Shown piece by piece: positions 34,411 through 64,000 of a stretch of DNA of 64,000 bases. Numbering within the stretch: the stretch's first letter is position 1; the number at the start of each line of letters is the position of its first letter. The stretch lies in the NCBI GenBank assembly GCA_018398815.1, contig CM031614.1, positions 47,234,799 to 47,298,798 of the forward strand, read 5' to 3'. This DNA is from Conus ventricosus. Lineage: Eukaryota > Mollusca > Gastropoda > Neogastropoda > Conidae. The position numbers were made by a program, and so were the translations under genes. Below the pieces are notes generated by a model. It saw nothing but the letters and a program-made list of their open reading frames with translations. It made no database searches and was not told where the DNA came from.

Positions 34411-34991
34411 CACACCGAGCGTGTCAAAATAAGCAGACTTGCGCACAGAGGTAAGTGGATATCGTTAATCAGTCCGGGGGGAAAAATGTGACTTTAGGGA
34501 GGTTTTAAAAATCTTTAAAGAGTCCGTGTTATGCGGAGAAGAAGGCAGACCATTCCACAGAGCAGGTGCCAGGTAAGCAAAAGATCACTGGCCTGAAGTT
34601 TTCAGGCGAGCAGAGGGAAGCCGAAGCAGACAAGAATTGCTGGATGAGCGTAAGATGCGAGACAGAACATAGAGATGAAGGAGGTCAGAGAGGTAGGAGG
34701 GAGCCAGATTATTCAGTGATTTGAAAACCAGGAGGAGAACTTTAAAGTCAATGCGAGACTGAATTGAGAGCCAGTGAAGGGATGACAGAATTGGTGATAT
34801 GTGATCAGATCTAGAAGAGTGGCAGATCAGACGGTCAGCATTGTTCTGAACTTTTTTAAGTTTAGAGATGAGCCCTGAGGGACAACCAACAAGAAGGGAG
34901 TTACAATAGTCAAGCCAAGACAGAACAAATGCACAGATTAGAGTCTTCAGGGCATTTTGAGTGAGAAAGCGGCAAACTGAGCTGATTCTAC

Positions 34992-35147
34992 TAATCTAGC
35001 TGCAAAGCGAGACGACTGCAGGCGGAAATCTAAACAAATCTTAAATAAATGTTAGCGAACCGCCCAGAGAATGTGGACAAACGAGTCACAAGACAAAACA
35101 CAACTCGTTTCGACCTCTTAGGTCTTCTTCAGGTGAGACATAAACTT
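34992..35147 (-). mobile_element. solo Penelope-type terminal repeat with hammerhead ribozyme, nested in LINE
   Basis: This is a 156-bp insertion. Both sides carry TGATTCTAC (about 34983-34991 and 35148-35156), a 9-bp target duplication. Joined across the insertion, the LINE reading continues. The insert matches the terminal repeats at 36640-36775 and, inverted, at 38375-38525. It holds a hammerhead core (separate entry). Confidence 0.85.
35086..35136 (-). ncRNA. hammerhead ribozyme motif
   Basis: On the minus strand, stem I strand TCAC (from 35136) is followed by the core CTGAAGA, stem II GACCT-AAG-AGGTC, the core GAAA and a short stem III. The cleavage triplet GTC and GTGA close stem I. 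All invariant core positions (CUGANGA and GAAA) are present. Hammerheads of this short-stem-III form are known in Penelope-like retroelements. Self-cleavage is predicted, not shown. Confidence 0.8.
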
Positions 35148-35336
35148 GATTCTACGAAGTTCAAGGTAGCAGGACTTGCACACATTTGAGATATAATGAT
35201 GTTTGAAAGAAAGGTTTGGTCGAGTGTAACACTGAGGTTACGAACAGACACTGATAGATTTATCTCGTTTCCATCAACATTTATAGAAAAAGGGAGATCA
35301 ACCTTAAATGATCGACCTTGGAGAATAACCTTAAAT

Positions 35337-35370
35337 ATATTTATATATATATATATATATATATAATATA
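35337..35370. repeat. AT microsatellite
   Basis: TATATA repeat at the upstream edge of the truncated L2/CR1-like LINE. Confidence 0.9.
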
Positions 35371-36640
35371 TTACTTACACAAAAGCCATTTAACATTACA
35401 CAATCACAGAAAACATGTTCAATAGTGACATGACAGACTCAATTCTTATAAACTGCATTTGGTGACAATCTATTATAAAGCTCAGTTTGTCTGTTTGCTT
35501 ATACATGCACACAGTTTTAGGCTGATCGCTACCAAGTCTGGTATCAAGTATCCTTGGTGTCCTACAAACAGCAACGTCGGGTCGGTGATCACGTGATGCA
35601 TTGCGTTGTAGCACAATTTGTGTCCACAGACGCAAAATTGGACATCGGAACAGTACACGACAAACTTGCCGGGGCGAGACCGGATTGAAGCGTGTAAGTG
35701 CTAGCATGGTAATATAACTGCCTTGTGCAGAAATCCATCATCTATTAAGTATTATTATCAAGTTTGATGAAGATAAGTACTTTTTTGCATGAAATTATAT
35801 GAATTTTTGTTCATGGGTTTTGGAGACCTGCGTGTTTCAGCCATCGCTGATCGCTGACTGCATCTTGACCCTGTCTAAAAGTACATCAACCATGTCAAAG
35901 GCTAACTGCTAATAGACATTACTGCATTTATTGTTGTTAGCTTTTGCATGCAGCATCCTATCCATTTTGTTTTGAGAGAAAGTGCATTTATAAGAAAAAT
36001 GTTTGTGGTAAATTTCACTCACATAATGATGGATGGGCAAGGTGTTTGATTTCACACCTCAACATTTCATATTGAGGTTGTAATAAAATATCCCTTTACA
36101 AACTGACAATACTAAAAGAGCAAAGAAGTCCTTTAAACTTTACTGTGAAGGCACCCCCACACCCATGGACATGTTGGCAAAGGAAGAAAGCACGCAGCTT
36201 AACACACATCCAGGGCTACAAACATTTCTGATATTTTCAACATCACTGGGATGACAATAATTTGTGTTTGCCTTTGATAGTCTTTTAATTGAAACCAAAA
36301 TGGCATTTATCCCTTGTCAGTCTTCACATTTCCTACAAAGACAACTGTCAGTAATTTCAGTTTTTTACAGTTCGAAGTGTAAGATTCAAGAACTTGCCAA
36401 CTTATGAATTACCACCAATCTGGCAAGTCAGAAGACCCTTTGTGTCAATCTTACTGATTCATAGGCTAACAGAGAGAAATCTTTTCTCTCCATGGGACAA
36501 GCCCTGTGTAGACCAATTATGCTGGTGGGGCTTCTAATCTATGCTAGAATAGTAGGTTTTTTTCCTTTTTCCTTCCACAGAGCCACCGTCATTCCGTTTA
36601 CATCACTCTAAACAAAAACGCTTTCTGGATGTGGGCAAGC
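35371..36640. other. intergenic, no gene recognised
   Basis: A minus-strand ORF (35396-35707) has CpG-rich sequence and a CACGTG-type site near 35590 but no recognisable protein. It might be promoter or first-exon sequence of TMEM41B; this is a guess. Confidence 0.35.
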
Positions 36641-36711
36641 TGCATTAAAATTTTTTACAAATCTTAAAATAAATGTTTTGCGAACCGCCCAAGAACGTTT
36701 GGACAAACGAG

Positions 36712-36763
36712 TCACAAAGACAAAACACAACGCGTTTCGACCTCTTAGGTCTTCGTCAGGTGA
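36712..36763 (-). ncRNA. hammerhead ribozyme motif
   Basis: On the minus strand: TCAC, core CTGACGA, stem II GACCT/AGGTC with loop AAG, core GAAA, C...G closing pair, cleavage triplet GTC, then TTT and GTGA closing stem I. All core residues are intact. Confidence 0.82.
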
Positions 36764-36950
36764 TATATTTTATATAAACTAATAAAACAACGAAAATTCA
36801 CTTAGCTTTGATCGCTTCAGATCGCTTAGGGTTCAGCGCAAGGAAGAAGGCGTTGAATGAGAACAAGGCTGTTGGAAGGGAAATAGTGAGTGAGTCAAGT
36901 CGTAATGATGATAATAATATTTCTGATAGAATACTAATAATGGTCAAAAA

Positions 36951-36953
<3 letters not shown>

Positions 36954-36996
<43 letters not shown>
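36954..36996. repeat. 43-base poly-G tract
   Basis: Uninterrupted G run in the 3' part of the Penelope-like element. The length is unreliable. Confidence 0.9.
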
Positions 36997-36997
<1 letters not shown>

Positions 36998-37595
36998 AGA
37001 CAGGATCAATCTTGGTGTCAATAAGTATGGGTATGGGAGAAAGGAGAGTGGGTTAGAGGATTCTTAAGCACAGGGTGCCGTGGCAACAGTCCCAAGGCGA
37101 AGGCGATTGTGATGTCAATGCTAGTGGTAGTATCAATACAAGCAATAGTAATTACTGAATGATACTGCTAACAACGATAGTGAAGGTTAAGGTAACTAAA
37201 GCATGACACAGAAACATATTCAGAAAATACATTTTTATAATAATCAAATAAATAAATAAAGGAAACATTAAAAAAAAAATAATAAATAAAAAATTAAAAA
37301 AAAAAATAAAATAAATAAAAATAAAAAAAAATAATAAAAATATAAAAAAAAAATAATGATAATAAATGCATAAATAAGATAGCTATAAGTTATGTGTGAG
37401 GTGAATAGTGGGAGATAAGGTAGTAGTGTGTGTGTTGTGGGAGGATATTGTGGGCTGAGATTGAAGTGGTGGGTTGGTAAAATGTTACTTTAAGGTGTGA
37501 TGCTATGAGGGTGGAGGAAGAAGGGGATGGGTTTACGTACTAACTGGAGAGGGGAGGGGCAACATAATTCACACCTATACACAAAATCTCTCTCT

Positions 37596-37633
37596 CTCTC
37601 TCTCTCTCCCCCCCCCCCCCCCCCCCCCCCCCC
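37596..37633. repeat. TC/poly-C and GAGTGT simple repeats
   Basis: A CT repeat runs into a C run of about 25. A GAGTGT/GT repeat follows at 37672-37746. Both belong to the 3' region of the Penelope-like element. Confidence 0.85.
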
Positions 37634-38017
37634 TTCACGACAACGATAAAGGAGCTAGCATTCTATTCATTATGTGTGTGTGTATGTGTGCGAGTGCGAG
37701 TGTGAGTGTGAGTGTGAGTGTGAGTGTGAGTGTGTGTGTGTGTGTGGTTCCATGTGTAATATCAGCCTTATTCATTGGTTACCCCCACCTCCACCCCCAA
37801 CAACCGCCATACCCCCCAAAACATCCCTACACACATCATTACTAGGGCAGGGGGGGGGGGGGGGGTAAGTCGATTGATGTAGCAAATGGAGAGACTCAGA
37901 GAGTGTGGGAAAAGGGAAGAGGATGATAGCTGAAAACTGATGTCTGAGGTAAACAGAGGTAGGGTGTGCGTAGGTAGGAGGATATTTCAGCTGGAGCTGC
38001 AGAGATGGAATGGCACT

Positions 38018-38364
38018 ACTACTTTTGGACGTTGATGCCATGAGGGTGGACGGTGCCCAGTTTGGCAATGAGATGAGATTCCTGCATAACGCGTTCCAAG
38101 TTGTCACTCTTAGATTGCCAAAGTGCCAAGACTTTGACATGGTTGATGTTGTTTGGGCATGGTTGAAGTGTAGAGCGACTGGTTTGGGCCGATGGTGGCG
38201 GATGTCGGCCAGGTGTTCAGAGATGCGCGTCTCAAGTGTGCGAGATGTCTCACCTACATAGATCTTACCGCACATCTGACAGTGGATGGCATACACAATG
38301 TTGTGGCTCTGGCAGGAGAAAGTGCGTTTAATAGTGAAAGAGCCTGTGGGCCATGTAGGATGGT
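38018..38364 (-). pseudogene. Penelope-type GIY-YIG endonuclease domain, one frameshift
   Basis: The minus-strand frame reads RTFSCQSHNIVYAIHCQMCG, then KIYVGETSRTLETRISEHLA, then VALHFN. This is the CxxC-containing GIY-YIG endonuclease of Penelope-like elements (Y-A-I, Y-V-G, the catalytic-block arginine, histidine HL and so on). The enzyme cuts target DNA to prime reverse transcription. Near 38113 the frame shifts by one base; the conserved end NLERVMQESHLIAKLGT with HPHGINVQK then runs in the second frame to a stop at about 38018. At the upstream side the domain is cut by the inverted terminal repeat at about 38366, so RT is missing. Non-functional as written. Confidence 0.85.
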
Positions 38365-38384
38365 GTCTTTATTCGTTTATAAAA

Positions 38385-38435
38385 TCACCTGACGAAGACC
38401 TAAGAGGTCGAAACGCGTTGTGTTTTGTCTTGTGA
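38385..38435 (+). ncRNA. hammerhead ribozyme motif
   Basis: On the plus strand, TCAC (38385-38388) is followed by core CTGACGA (38389-38395), stem II GACCT-AAG-AGGTC, core GAAA, a C/G-closed short stem III and cleavage triplet GTC. Stem I closes with GTGA (38432-38435). It is the inverted partner of the motif at 36712-36763. Confidence 0.83.
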
Positions 38436-38660
38436 CTCGTTTGTCCACGTTCTCTGGCGGGTTCGCTAACATTTATTTAAGATTTGTTTTTATTTCCCGC
38501 CTGCAGTCGTCTCGCTTTGCAACTAAAATTCTTTAGTTTACGCAAACAAATCACGATAATAACATTTGGCAATAGTTAATACTGACGAAAAATAAATTAC
38601 TAAAACGTCCGTGAGCGTCAGAAACCACAGAAAACATTAACACAGGAAACATTAATTTGA

Positions 38661-38788
38661 TGAAAACAAAATTGGCACAGGTGTAGCCGTCATGATGTAA
38701 AAGTTTAAAAAGCAAGCAAACGGGTGAAAACAAAATTGGCACAGGTGTAGCCGTCATGATGTAAAAGTTTAAAAAGCAAGCAAACGGG
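38661..38788. repeat. 64-bp exact tandem duplication
   Basis: The unit starting TGAAAACAAAATTGGCAC and ending AAGCAAACGGG occurs twice in direct succession (38661-38724 and 38725-38788) without visible differences. It is a very recent duplication or an assembly stutter. Confidence 0.9.
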
Positions 38789-39289
38789 CATTGTTGTAAG
38801 TAATCGTGCTCTTGACAAACGAGCAATAAAGACACAAACTGGCAAACAGCTGGTCGAGAGCGGACACAGACGGTTTCGCGTGTGTTCAGCGTCAACTGGA
38901 CCATAATACTTAGTAATCAAATACCATGAGAATACCATTATACTGACATGATTCTCGATGAGTTTGAGAATACACTTGTCTCAGAGGAGGGCCCAGGGCT
39001 GCCCCAAGAGGACTACTTGGAAGTCTACCTTCAATATTGCCCCAAGTGAATTCCCATTCGACGTACTCCAGCTGACATCGTCAACATCCACCATTACACT
39101 TGTCGAAGTAAAATTATTGGACTGGAATAGGGATTCGATTTGCCTTGCGCATGTCAAAATTGTCCCCAATTCAAATTTAAATCCCCAGGTGCCCCAGAAA
39201 ACCATTTCATTCAACGCCCATCTTGCAACGAATTGGATAAGAGAAGTGATTGCTCATTCATTTTCACTGTCGTGAGTGTTGTGTATCTT

Positions 39290-39420
39290 GTCTGAAGAAG
39301 ACCTAAGAGTCGAAACGCGTCCTGTTTTAGCTTTGATTCGTTTGTCATCGTTTTTTGGAGCTGAGCTTTATCAATAAAATTTCAAATTTGTTAGTTTCCG
39401 CCTGCCCGTCCCCTCACTTT
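39290..39420 (+). mobile_element. decayed Penelope-type terminal repeat with damaged hammerhead
   Basis: The core CTGAAGA (39292-39298), shortened stem II (ACCT/AGT) and GAAAC are visible. The sequence after GAAAC is diverged, with no GTC at the cleavage position, and stem I cannot form well. The downstream part ends CACTTTGCAG, like the TCGCTTTGCAA end of the 38.4-kb repeat. This is an older copy with a probably dead ribozyme. Confidence 0.7.
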
Positions 39421-39439
39421 GCAGTAGTTCTTACTGTGA

Positions 39440-39753
39440 ATAGTTTGTGCGCATGCAGTATTCCAGAAACCAGCACAACTCGCCAGCTGCAGTGCCGCAC
39501 CGACTATCGTCAGCCGCCTTCTCCCCAACACCATCAGGGACTGGAACAATCTGCTGATGAGGTGCTGAGCCACCACTCTTGACACTTTTGTGTCAAGAGT
39601 TCACTGATTCTCCCCTCCCCCCTCCCCATTAGACCCCCTCCCCCTCCCCACCCTCCAGTCCTCCCTCCCACTGCGCAGACCCAGTTTTTAGTATGCCAAA
39701 ATAATCAACTTGATGATTGTGGGCATTACATCAAGAAGAAGACCACATCTTAA

Positions 39754-39797
<44 letters not shown>

Positions 39798-40113
39798 CAC
39801 TCTCTCTTCCCCTTCATTATTGTTATTCTCATTTTTTTTTTTTTTTTAATTATTATTTTTATTGTTGTTTTGTTTGTTATTAATTATTCTTATTTTTTGT
39901 TTTGTTTTCATTTATCTTCTGTTTTCATTTGATGTTCCTCTATGATTACATGACCGCTTTGCTTGCTTCTTTGATTTCTTACATTAATTGATTTCACTGC
40001 ATGTTGTAGTCCCTACTCAGGGCGAGGACTGGATGTAAAAAAGCACGTTAGTGCTTATCTATTATCCTCGTAAATAAAGAATTTTGTCTTGTCTTGTCTT
40101 GTCTTGTCTCTCT
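39440..40113 (+). mobile_element. LINE 3' end with TTGTC tail
   Basis: The plus strand near 39490-39560 reads in pieces like the end of a CR1/Jockey-type RT (NTIRDWNNLL). It is followed by a 3' UTR with C-rich, CT (39762-39793) and T-rich stretches. The end is CTCGTAAATAAAGAATT plus five TTGTC-type repeats, then a CT run. The short terminal repeat is typical of LINE tails. Strongly 5' truncated. Confidence 0.65.
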
Positions 40114-40139
40114 CTCTCTCTCTCTTATATTGTGTAAAA

Positions 40140-40275
40140 GTGTTCATGTGTTATAATCCCTGGTCCCTGAAGGGACAAGGGTCATATGATAAATAGCATC
40201 TTCTGGCTTATCTGCTACCCTTGGAAGTAAAGGAATAACGATTATCAGTCAATCAATCAATTAATCAATCAATCA
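40140..40275 (+). mobile_element. short LINE/SINE 3' tail with AATC repeat
   Basis: CCCTGGTCCCTGAAGGGACA forms a small hairpin. After TTGGAAGTAAAGGAATAACG an AATC repeat (about 40245-40273) closes the fragment. It has the same architecture as the preceding 3' tail but a different sequence. Confidence 0.5.
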
Positions 40276-40315
40276 GGCATTCTCTATGCGTTTTGTCTGT
40301 TCTCCTTGGTCAAAA

Positions 40316-42541
40316 GCGAAAGCTTGGCTGTGTCTGGAGTGGCACTGTCTTCATCTGTCCGTGGGCAGGGGTGGTTGGGTCTGTGGGGTGTGCTCGGCAG
40401 CTGGAGGGTGGTGTTTATCGCCGGTGGGCTCTGCAGTCATAAATATGGGCTGGTACACCCATGGGGATGCTACTTTAAGGCTGTTATGAGCTGCATCCTG
40501 TAGTCTGATTTACCTCTGTTCAGGAGCAGTTATGTCCCTTGATATCTTAATGGAGTGTCCTGCGCGTGTCTGTACCCATCGTCAACACAGCGCAGGCCTC
40601 CAAGGGTGGTACAGGACTGCTCTAAAGGCGGGTGGAGACAGTGCTTCTTTGGGTCCTCCCCAGCACCTTCGGGTGTTTCTTTTTCTTCTTTGTCTTAACT
40701 AGGCTGACCCTGGAGAAAGGTCCAGTTGTTGTTGTTGTTGTTGTCGTACCCTGGCTAAAAGACTCCAGGGATCATCCAAACAGCCGAAGTACTTGAACAC
40801 TATGGTACAAATGCATCAGCTGGGGATGAGAACATTACGTGTGTGACCGTTTTTGATTACCCCGCCACATGGGCAGCCACACTCCGACTTCGGGGGATTT
40901 TAGAGACTGATGTTATGCTAGGAGCTTGTCACAACTGAAGACAATCCCCGCATAACTATGCAGAGCATAACAACATTTTGATGTAGCCTTGGTGTTCTAG
41001 CCTATGTCAATTAGCCTGACACAGCCTTAAGCCAAGGCAGAGAAAGGTCCAGTGACGGTGAGGAAAGACCCACTGACCACAGGGAAAGTCCTGTTGACAG
41101 TGGGAAAGACTACAACTTTGGATTCTCTCTTGAGGGCACATAAGACCGTATGGCGAAAGCTTGGCTGTGTCTGGAGTGGCACTGTCTTCATCTGTCCGTG
41201 GGCAGGGGTGGTTGGGTCTGTGGGGTGTGCTCGGCAGCTGGAGGGTGGTGTTTTTCGCCGGTGGGCTCTGCAGTCATGAAATATGGGCTGGTACACCCAT
41301 GGGGATGCTACTTTAAGGCTGTTATGAGCTGCATCCTGTGGTCTGATTTACCTCTGTTCAGGAGCAGTTATGTCCCTTGATATCTTAATGGAGTGTCCTG
41401 CGCGTGCCTGTACCCATCGTCAACACAGCGCAGGCCTCCAAGGGTGGTACAGGACTGCTCTAAAGGCGGGTGGAGACAGTGCTTCTCTGGGTCCTCCCCA
41501 GCACCTTCGGGTGTTTCTTTTTCTTCTTTGTCTTAACTAGGCTGACCCTGGAGAAAGGTCCAGTGACGGTGAGGAAAGACCCACTGACCACAGGGAAAGT
41601 CCTGTTGACAGTGGGAAAGACTACAACTTTGGATTCTCTCTTGAGGGCACATAAGACCGTATGGCGAAAGCTTGGCTGTGTCTGGAGTGGCACTGTCTTC
41701 ATCTGTCCGTGGGCAGGGGTGGTTGGGTCTGTGGGGTGTGCTCGGCAGCTGGAGGGTGGTGTTTTTCGCCGGTGGGCTCTGCAGTCATGAAATATGGGCT
41801 GGTACACCCATGGGGATGCTACTTTAAGGCTGTTATGAGCTGCATCCTGTAGTCTGATTTACCTCTGTTCAGGAGCAGTTATGTCCCTTGATATCTTAAT
41901 GGAGTGTCCTGCGCGTGCCTGTACCCATCGTCAACACAGCGCAGGCCTCCAAGGGTGGTACGGGACTGCTCTAAAGGCAGGTGGAGACAGTGCTTCTCTG
42001 GGTCCTCCCCAGCACCTTCGGGTGTTTCTTTTTCTTCTTTGTCTTAACTAGGCTGACCCTGGAGAAAGGTCCAGTGACGGTGAGGAAAGACCCACTGACC
42101 ACAGGGAAAGTCCTGTTGACAGTGGGAAAGACTACAACTTTGGATTCTCTCTTGAGGGCACATAAGACCGTATGGCGAAAGCTTGGCTGTGTCTGGAGTG
42201 GCACTGTCTTCATCTGTCCGTGGGCAGGGGTGGTTGGGTCTGTGGGGTGTGCTCGGCAGCTGGAGGGTGGTGTTTTTCGCCGGTGGGCTCTGCAGTCATG
42301 AAATATGGGCTGGTACACCCATGGGGATGCTACTTTAAGGCTGTTATGAGCTGCATCCTGTAGTCTGATTTACCTCTGTTCAGGAGCAGTTATGTCCCTT
42401 GATATCTTAAAGGAGTGTCCTACGCGTGCCTGTACCCATCGTCAACACAGCGCAGGCCTCCAAGGGTGGTACGGGACTGCTCTAAAGGCGGGTGGAGACA
42501 GTGCTTCTCTGGGTCCTCCCCAGCACCTTCGGGTGTTTCTT
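40316..42541. repeat. 511-bp tandem array, 3.7 units, first unit interrupted
   Basis: The landmark AAGCTTGGCTGTGTCTGG occurs at 40320, 41157, 41668 and 42179. Units 2 and 3 are exactly 511 bases and nearly identical. Unit 4 stops after about 367 bases. Unit 1 is 837 bases because of a 326-base insertion (separate entry). The array is bounded by the same 27-base sequence (start ATGCGTTTTGTCTGTTC) at 40286-40312 and 42544-42570. Identical ORFs in each unit on both strands only reflect the repeat; none has family motifs. Confidence 0.93.
40727..41052 (-). mobile_element. ~326-bp non-autonomous insertion in array unit 1, with target duplication
   Basis: The insertion is flanked by GAGAAAGGTCCAGT on both sides (about 40713-40726 and 41039-41052); the duplicate is single in the other units. 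It begins with a GTT repeat (40727-40743), which on the minus strand is an (AAC)n tail, as expected of a retroposon. The body has no coding capacity and no clear pol III boxes that I can recognise. Confidence 0.8.
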
Positions 42542-42570
42542 CCATGCGTTTTGTCTGTTCTCCTTGGTCA

Positions 42571-43050
42571 GGTCAGGTCAGGCCTAGCGGTCTCATAACG
42601 CATCCTTCCTTTTGGTTTTTAACACTTGCTGTGATGATATAAGCGTCCCTTTGGATGCACTAATCATACACTTAGCATACAACTTTAGTTTTTGCAGCAT
42701 GGTTTTCATATTGCTGTCATATCTTGAGAAGTCTGTAACATCAACTCTACTTTGTACGTGCTCGATCTGGAAGATCATAAGACTGGAATTAACACAGACA
42801 ACAAACCAGTTGTGACGTAAATGCAACAGATCCAAGTACAGATCCATGTATGTCATGACATTTACGATCCTAAATGTGAAACAAGTGTAAGATTTTTTAA
42901 TATTTTTTTTAAAAACCCATTCTGATGAACTAACTAAAGATAATTTCGTATACTATTCTTCAACATTACCAAGATAATTATATTTTACATTATTTTCATT
43001 CAACAACCAGAAACTATTATTCTCGGCTCTTAGGCTACGAGAACACGTTT
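42571..43050. other. region between tandem array and TTLL1
   Basis: AT-rich, nothing recognised until the 5' region of TTLL1. The TTLL1 promoter should lie in the last few hundred bases; no TATA box is evident. Confidence 0.5.
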
Positions 43051-43090
43051 AAAGATGGCGGCAGAGTGGAAACTATGGACGCTCCATTAA
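43051..43090 (+). promoter_or_regulatory. YY1-like site and 11-codon uORF in TTLL1 5' region
   Basis: AAAGATGGCGGC (43052-43063) matches the YY1-type motif often found just downstream of animal transcription starts. Its ATG opens a short uORF (43055-43090) ending at TAA before the main start. If transcription begins upstream of it, this uORF could dampen TTLL1 translation. Both readings are inferences from motif and position. Confidence 0.4.
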
Positions 43091-63723
<20,633 letters not shown>

Positions 63724-64000
63724 GTGAGTGCTCTCCCTTTCTGTTTGCCCAGGTCAAGCAGAATCGCTCGAACTTGATATATTTCAGAGGGAAGAGAAAG
63801 GTCACGTAAGACAACAGGGGAAGCTTTGCTGTGATTTCGTGGGTGGGGGGTGGGGCATTTGCTTGAGAGGGGTGGAGGAGGGAAAGGAATATGGGGAGGG
63901 GGGTGTGGCAGAGGGGGTAAGGGGAAAGAGGTAAAGGGAAGAAGAAAGGAGACGATTTGTGACAATGGAAAGCAGTCAGCAGAACTGAGATGAAAAGGAT
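63724..64000. other. start of TTLL1 intron 12
   Basis: G-rich, GGGGTGGGG-type sequence (63841-63930) on the sense strand. The next exon is outside the window. Confidence 0.8.

Larger units (their letters stand above)
34155..35340 (-). mobile_element. L2/CR1-like LINE 3' part (RT C-terminus), with nested insertion
   Basis: The minus strand reads, from about 35340, GRSFKVDLPFSINVDG and SVRNLSVTLD, then after an insertion NALKTLICAFVLSWLDYCNS, VQNNADRLI, SPILSSLHWL, YLSDLLHLY and SFAYLAPALWNGLP. These are the thumb and C-terminal blocks of L2/CR1-type reverse transcriptases. One CGA-to-TGA type stop precedes SFAYL. The 3' end holds a CA microsatellite (34238-34410) and a tail with GCGCTTTGGGCTCTGAC and AAAGCGCTCTATAAAT. 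A Penelope-type repeat (34992-35147) interrupts it. Upstream RT is missing (5' truncated). Confidence 0.85.
36640..38530 (-). mobile_element. Penelope-like element, truncated, flanked by inverted terminal repeats
   Basis: The left repeat (36640-36775) and right repeat (38375-38530) are inverted copies of one sequence with hammerhead cores pointing outward. Between them the minus strand encodes a GIY-YIG endonuclease C-terminal domain (separate entry), followed by about 1 kb of low-complexity 3' sequence: a G43 tract, A/T-rich repeats, CT/C runs and a GAGTGT repeat. No RT is present, so the element is 5' truncated. An inverted terminal repeat joined to a truncated body is a known arrangement in Penelope-like elements. 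Confidence 0.85.

Noticed and set aside
38958..39275. 105-codon plus-strand ORF as a host gene
   Set aside because: No recognised family, and another frame in the same stretch is equally protein-like; it lies in a transposon-rich cluster. Left unassigned.
40286..42363. Repeated identical ORFs of 106-115 residues as a tandem gene family
   Set aside because: Both strands are open in the same places, there are no motifs, and the ORFs follow the 511-bp DNA repeat, so they are incidental.

Overview
The window reads as animal nuclear DNA, most likely from a marine gastropod or another lophotrochozoan mollusc. Short exons with GT-AG introns are spread over kilobases. CA/GT microsatellites and long poly-G/poly-C tracts are abundant. 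The transposon content (tRNA-headed SINEs, several LINE types, a Penelope-like element, a virus-type packaging ATPase) is typical of mollusc genomes. There is no prokaryotic-style gene organisation. The species cannot be fixed from sequence alone.

Two host genes are recognised, arranged head to head. On the minus strand, five coding exons between 13784 and 32069 encode TMEM41B, an ER lipid scramblase with a VTT domain. Its first coding exon and C-terminal exon(s) were not found. On the plus strand, twelve exons from 43208 to 63723 encode TTLL1, a tubulin polyglutamylase. It runs from its start codon to within roughly 65 residues of the usual end and leaves the window on the right. Almost everything else is intergenic or intronic repeat sequence.

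Layout: 1-10.8 kb is intergenic, with a 67-bp tandem repeat, a hairpin MITE, a long tRNA-headed SINE and a LINE RNase H remnant. 10.8-13.5 kb is poor-quality sequence opened by a 78-base C run. 13.8-18.2 kb holds TMEM41B exons and a tRNA-SINE. 18.2-27.2 kb is an error-ridden second copy of 14.7-18.2 kb and of 28.9-32.7 kb, joined through a complete endonuclease/RT LINE. 27.2-28.9 kb is a fragment of a virus-like (Polinton/adintovirus-type) element ending inside that LINE. 28.9-32.7 kb is the clean copy of the LINE 5' part and TMEM41B exon A. 34.1-40.1 kb is a nest of LINE fragments and a Penelope-like element carrying hammerhead ribozymes. 40.3-42.5 kb is a 511-bp tandem array. From 43 kb on is TTLL1, whose introns hold a 1.3-kb palindrome, minisatellites, SINEs, an RT/RNase H LINE and a piggyBac-like MITE.

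The most informative observations are: (1) the 9-kb noisy block looks like a raw read from the other haplotype, lacking the virus-like insertion, pasted in during assembly; (2) conserved exons of both host genes show single-base frame breaks, so consensus errors reach the clean sequence too; (3) four hammerhead-ribozyme motifs mark Penelope-type terminal repeats, one a solo insertion with a 9-bp target duplication inside a LINE; (4) an intronic minisatellite appears to have grown from the 3' splice site and first codons of TTLL1 exon 9, giving about 15 decoy acceptor sites.
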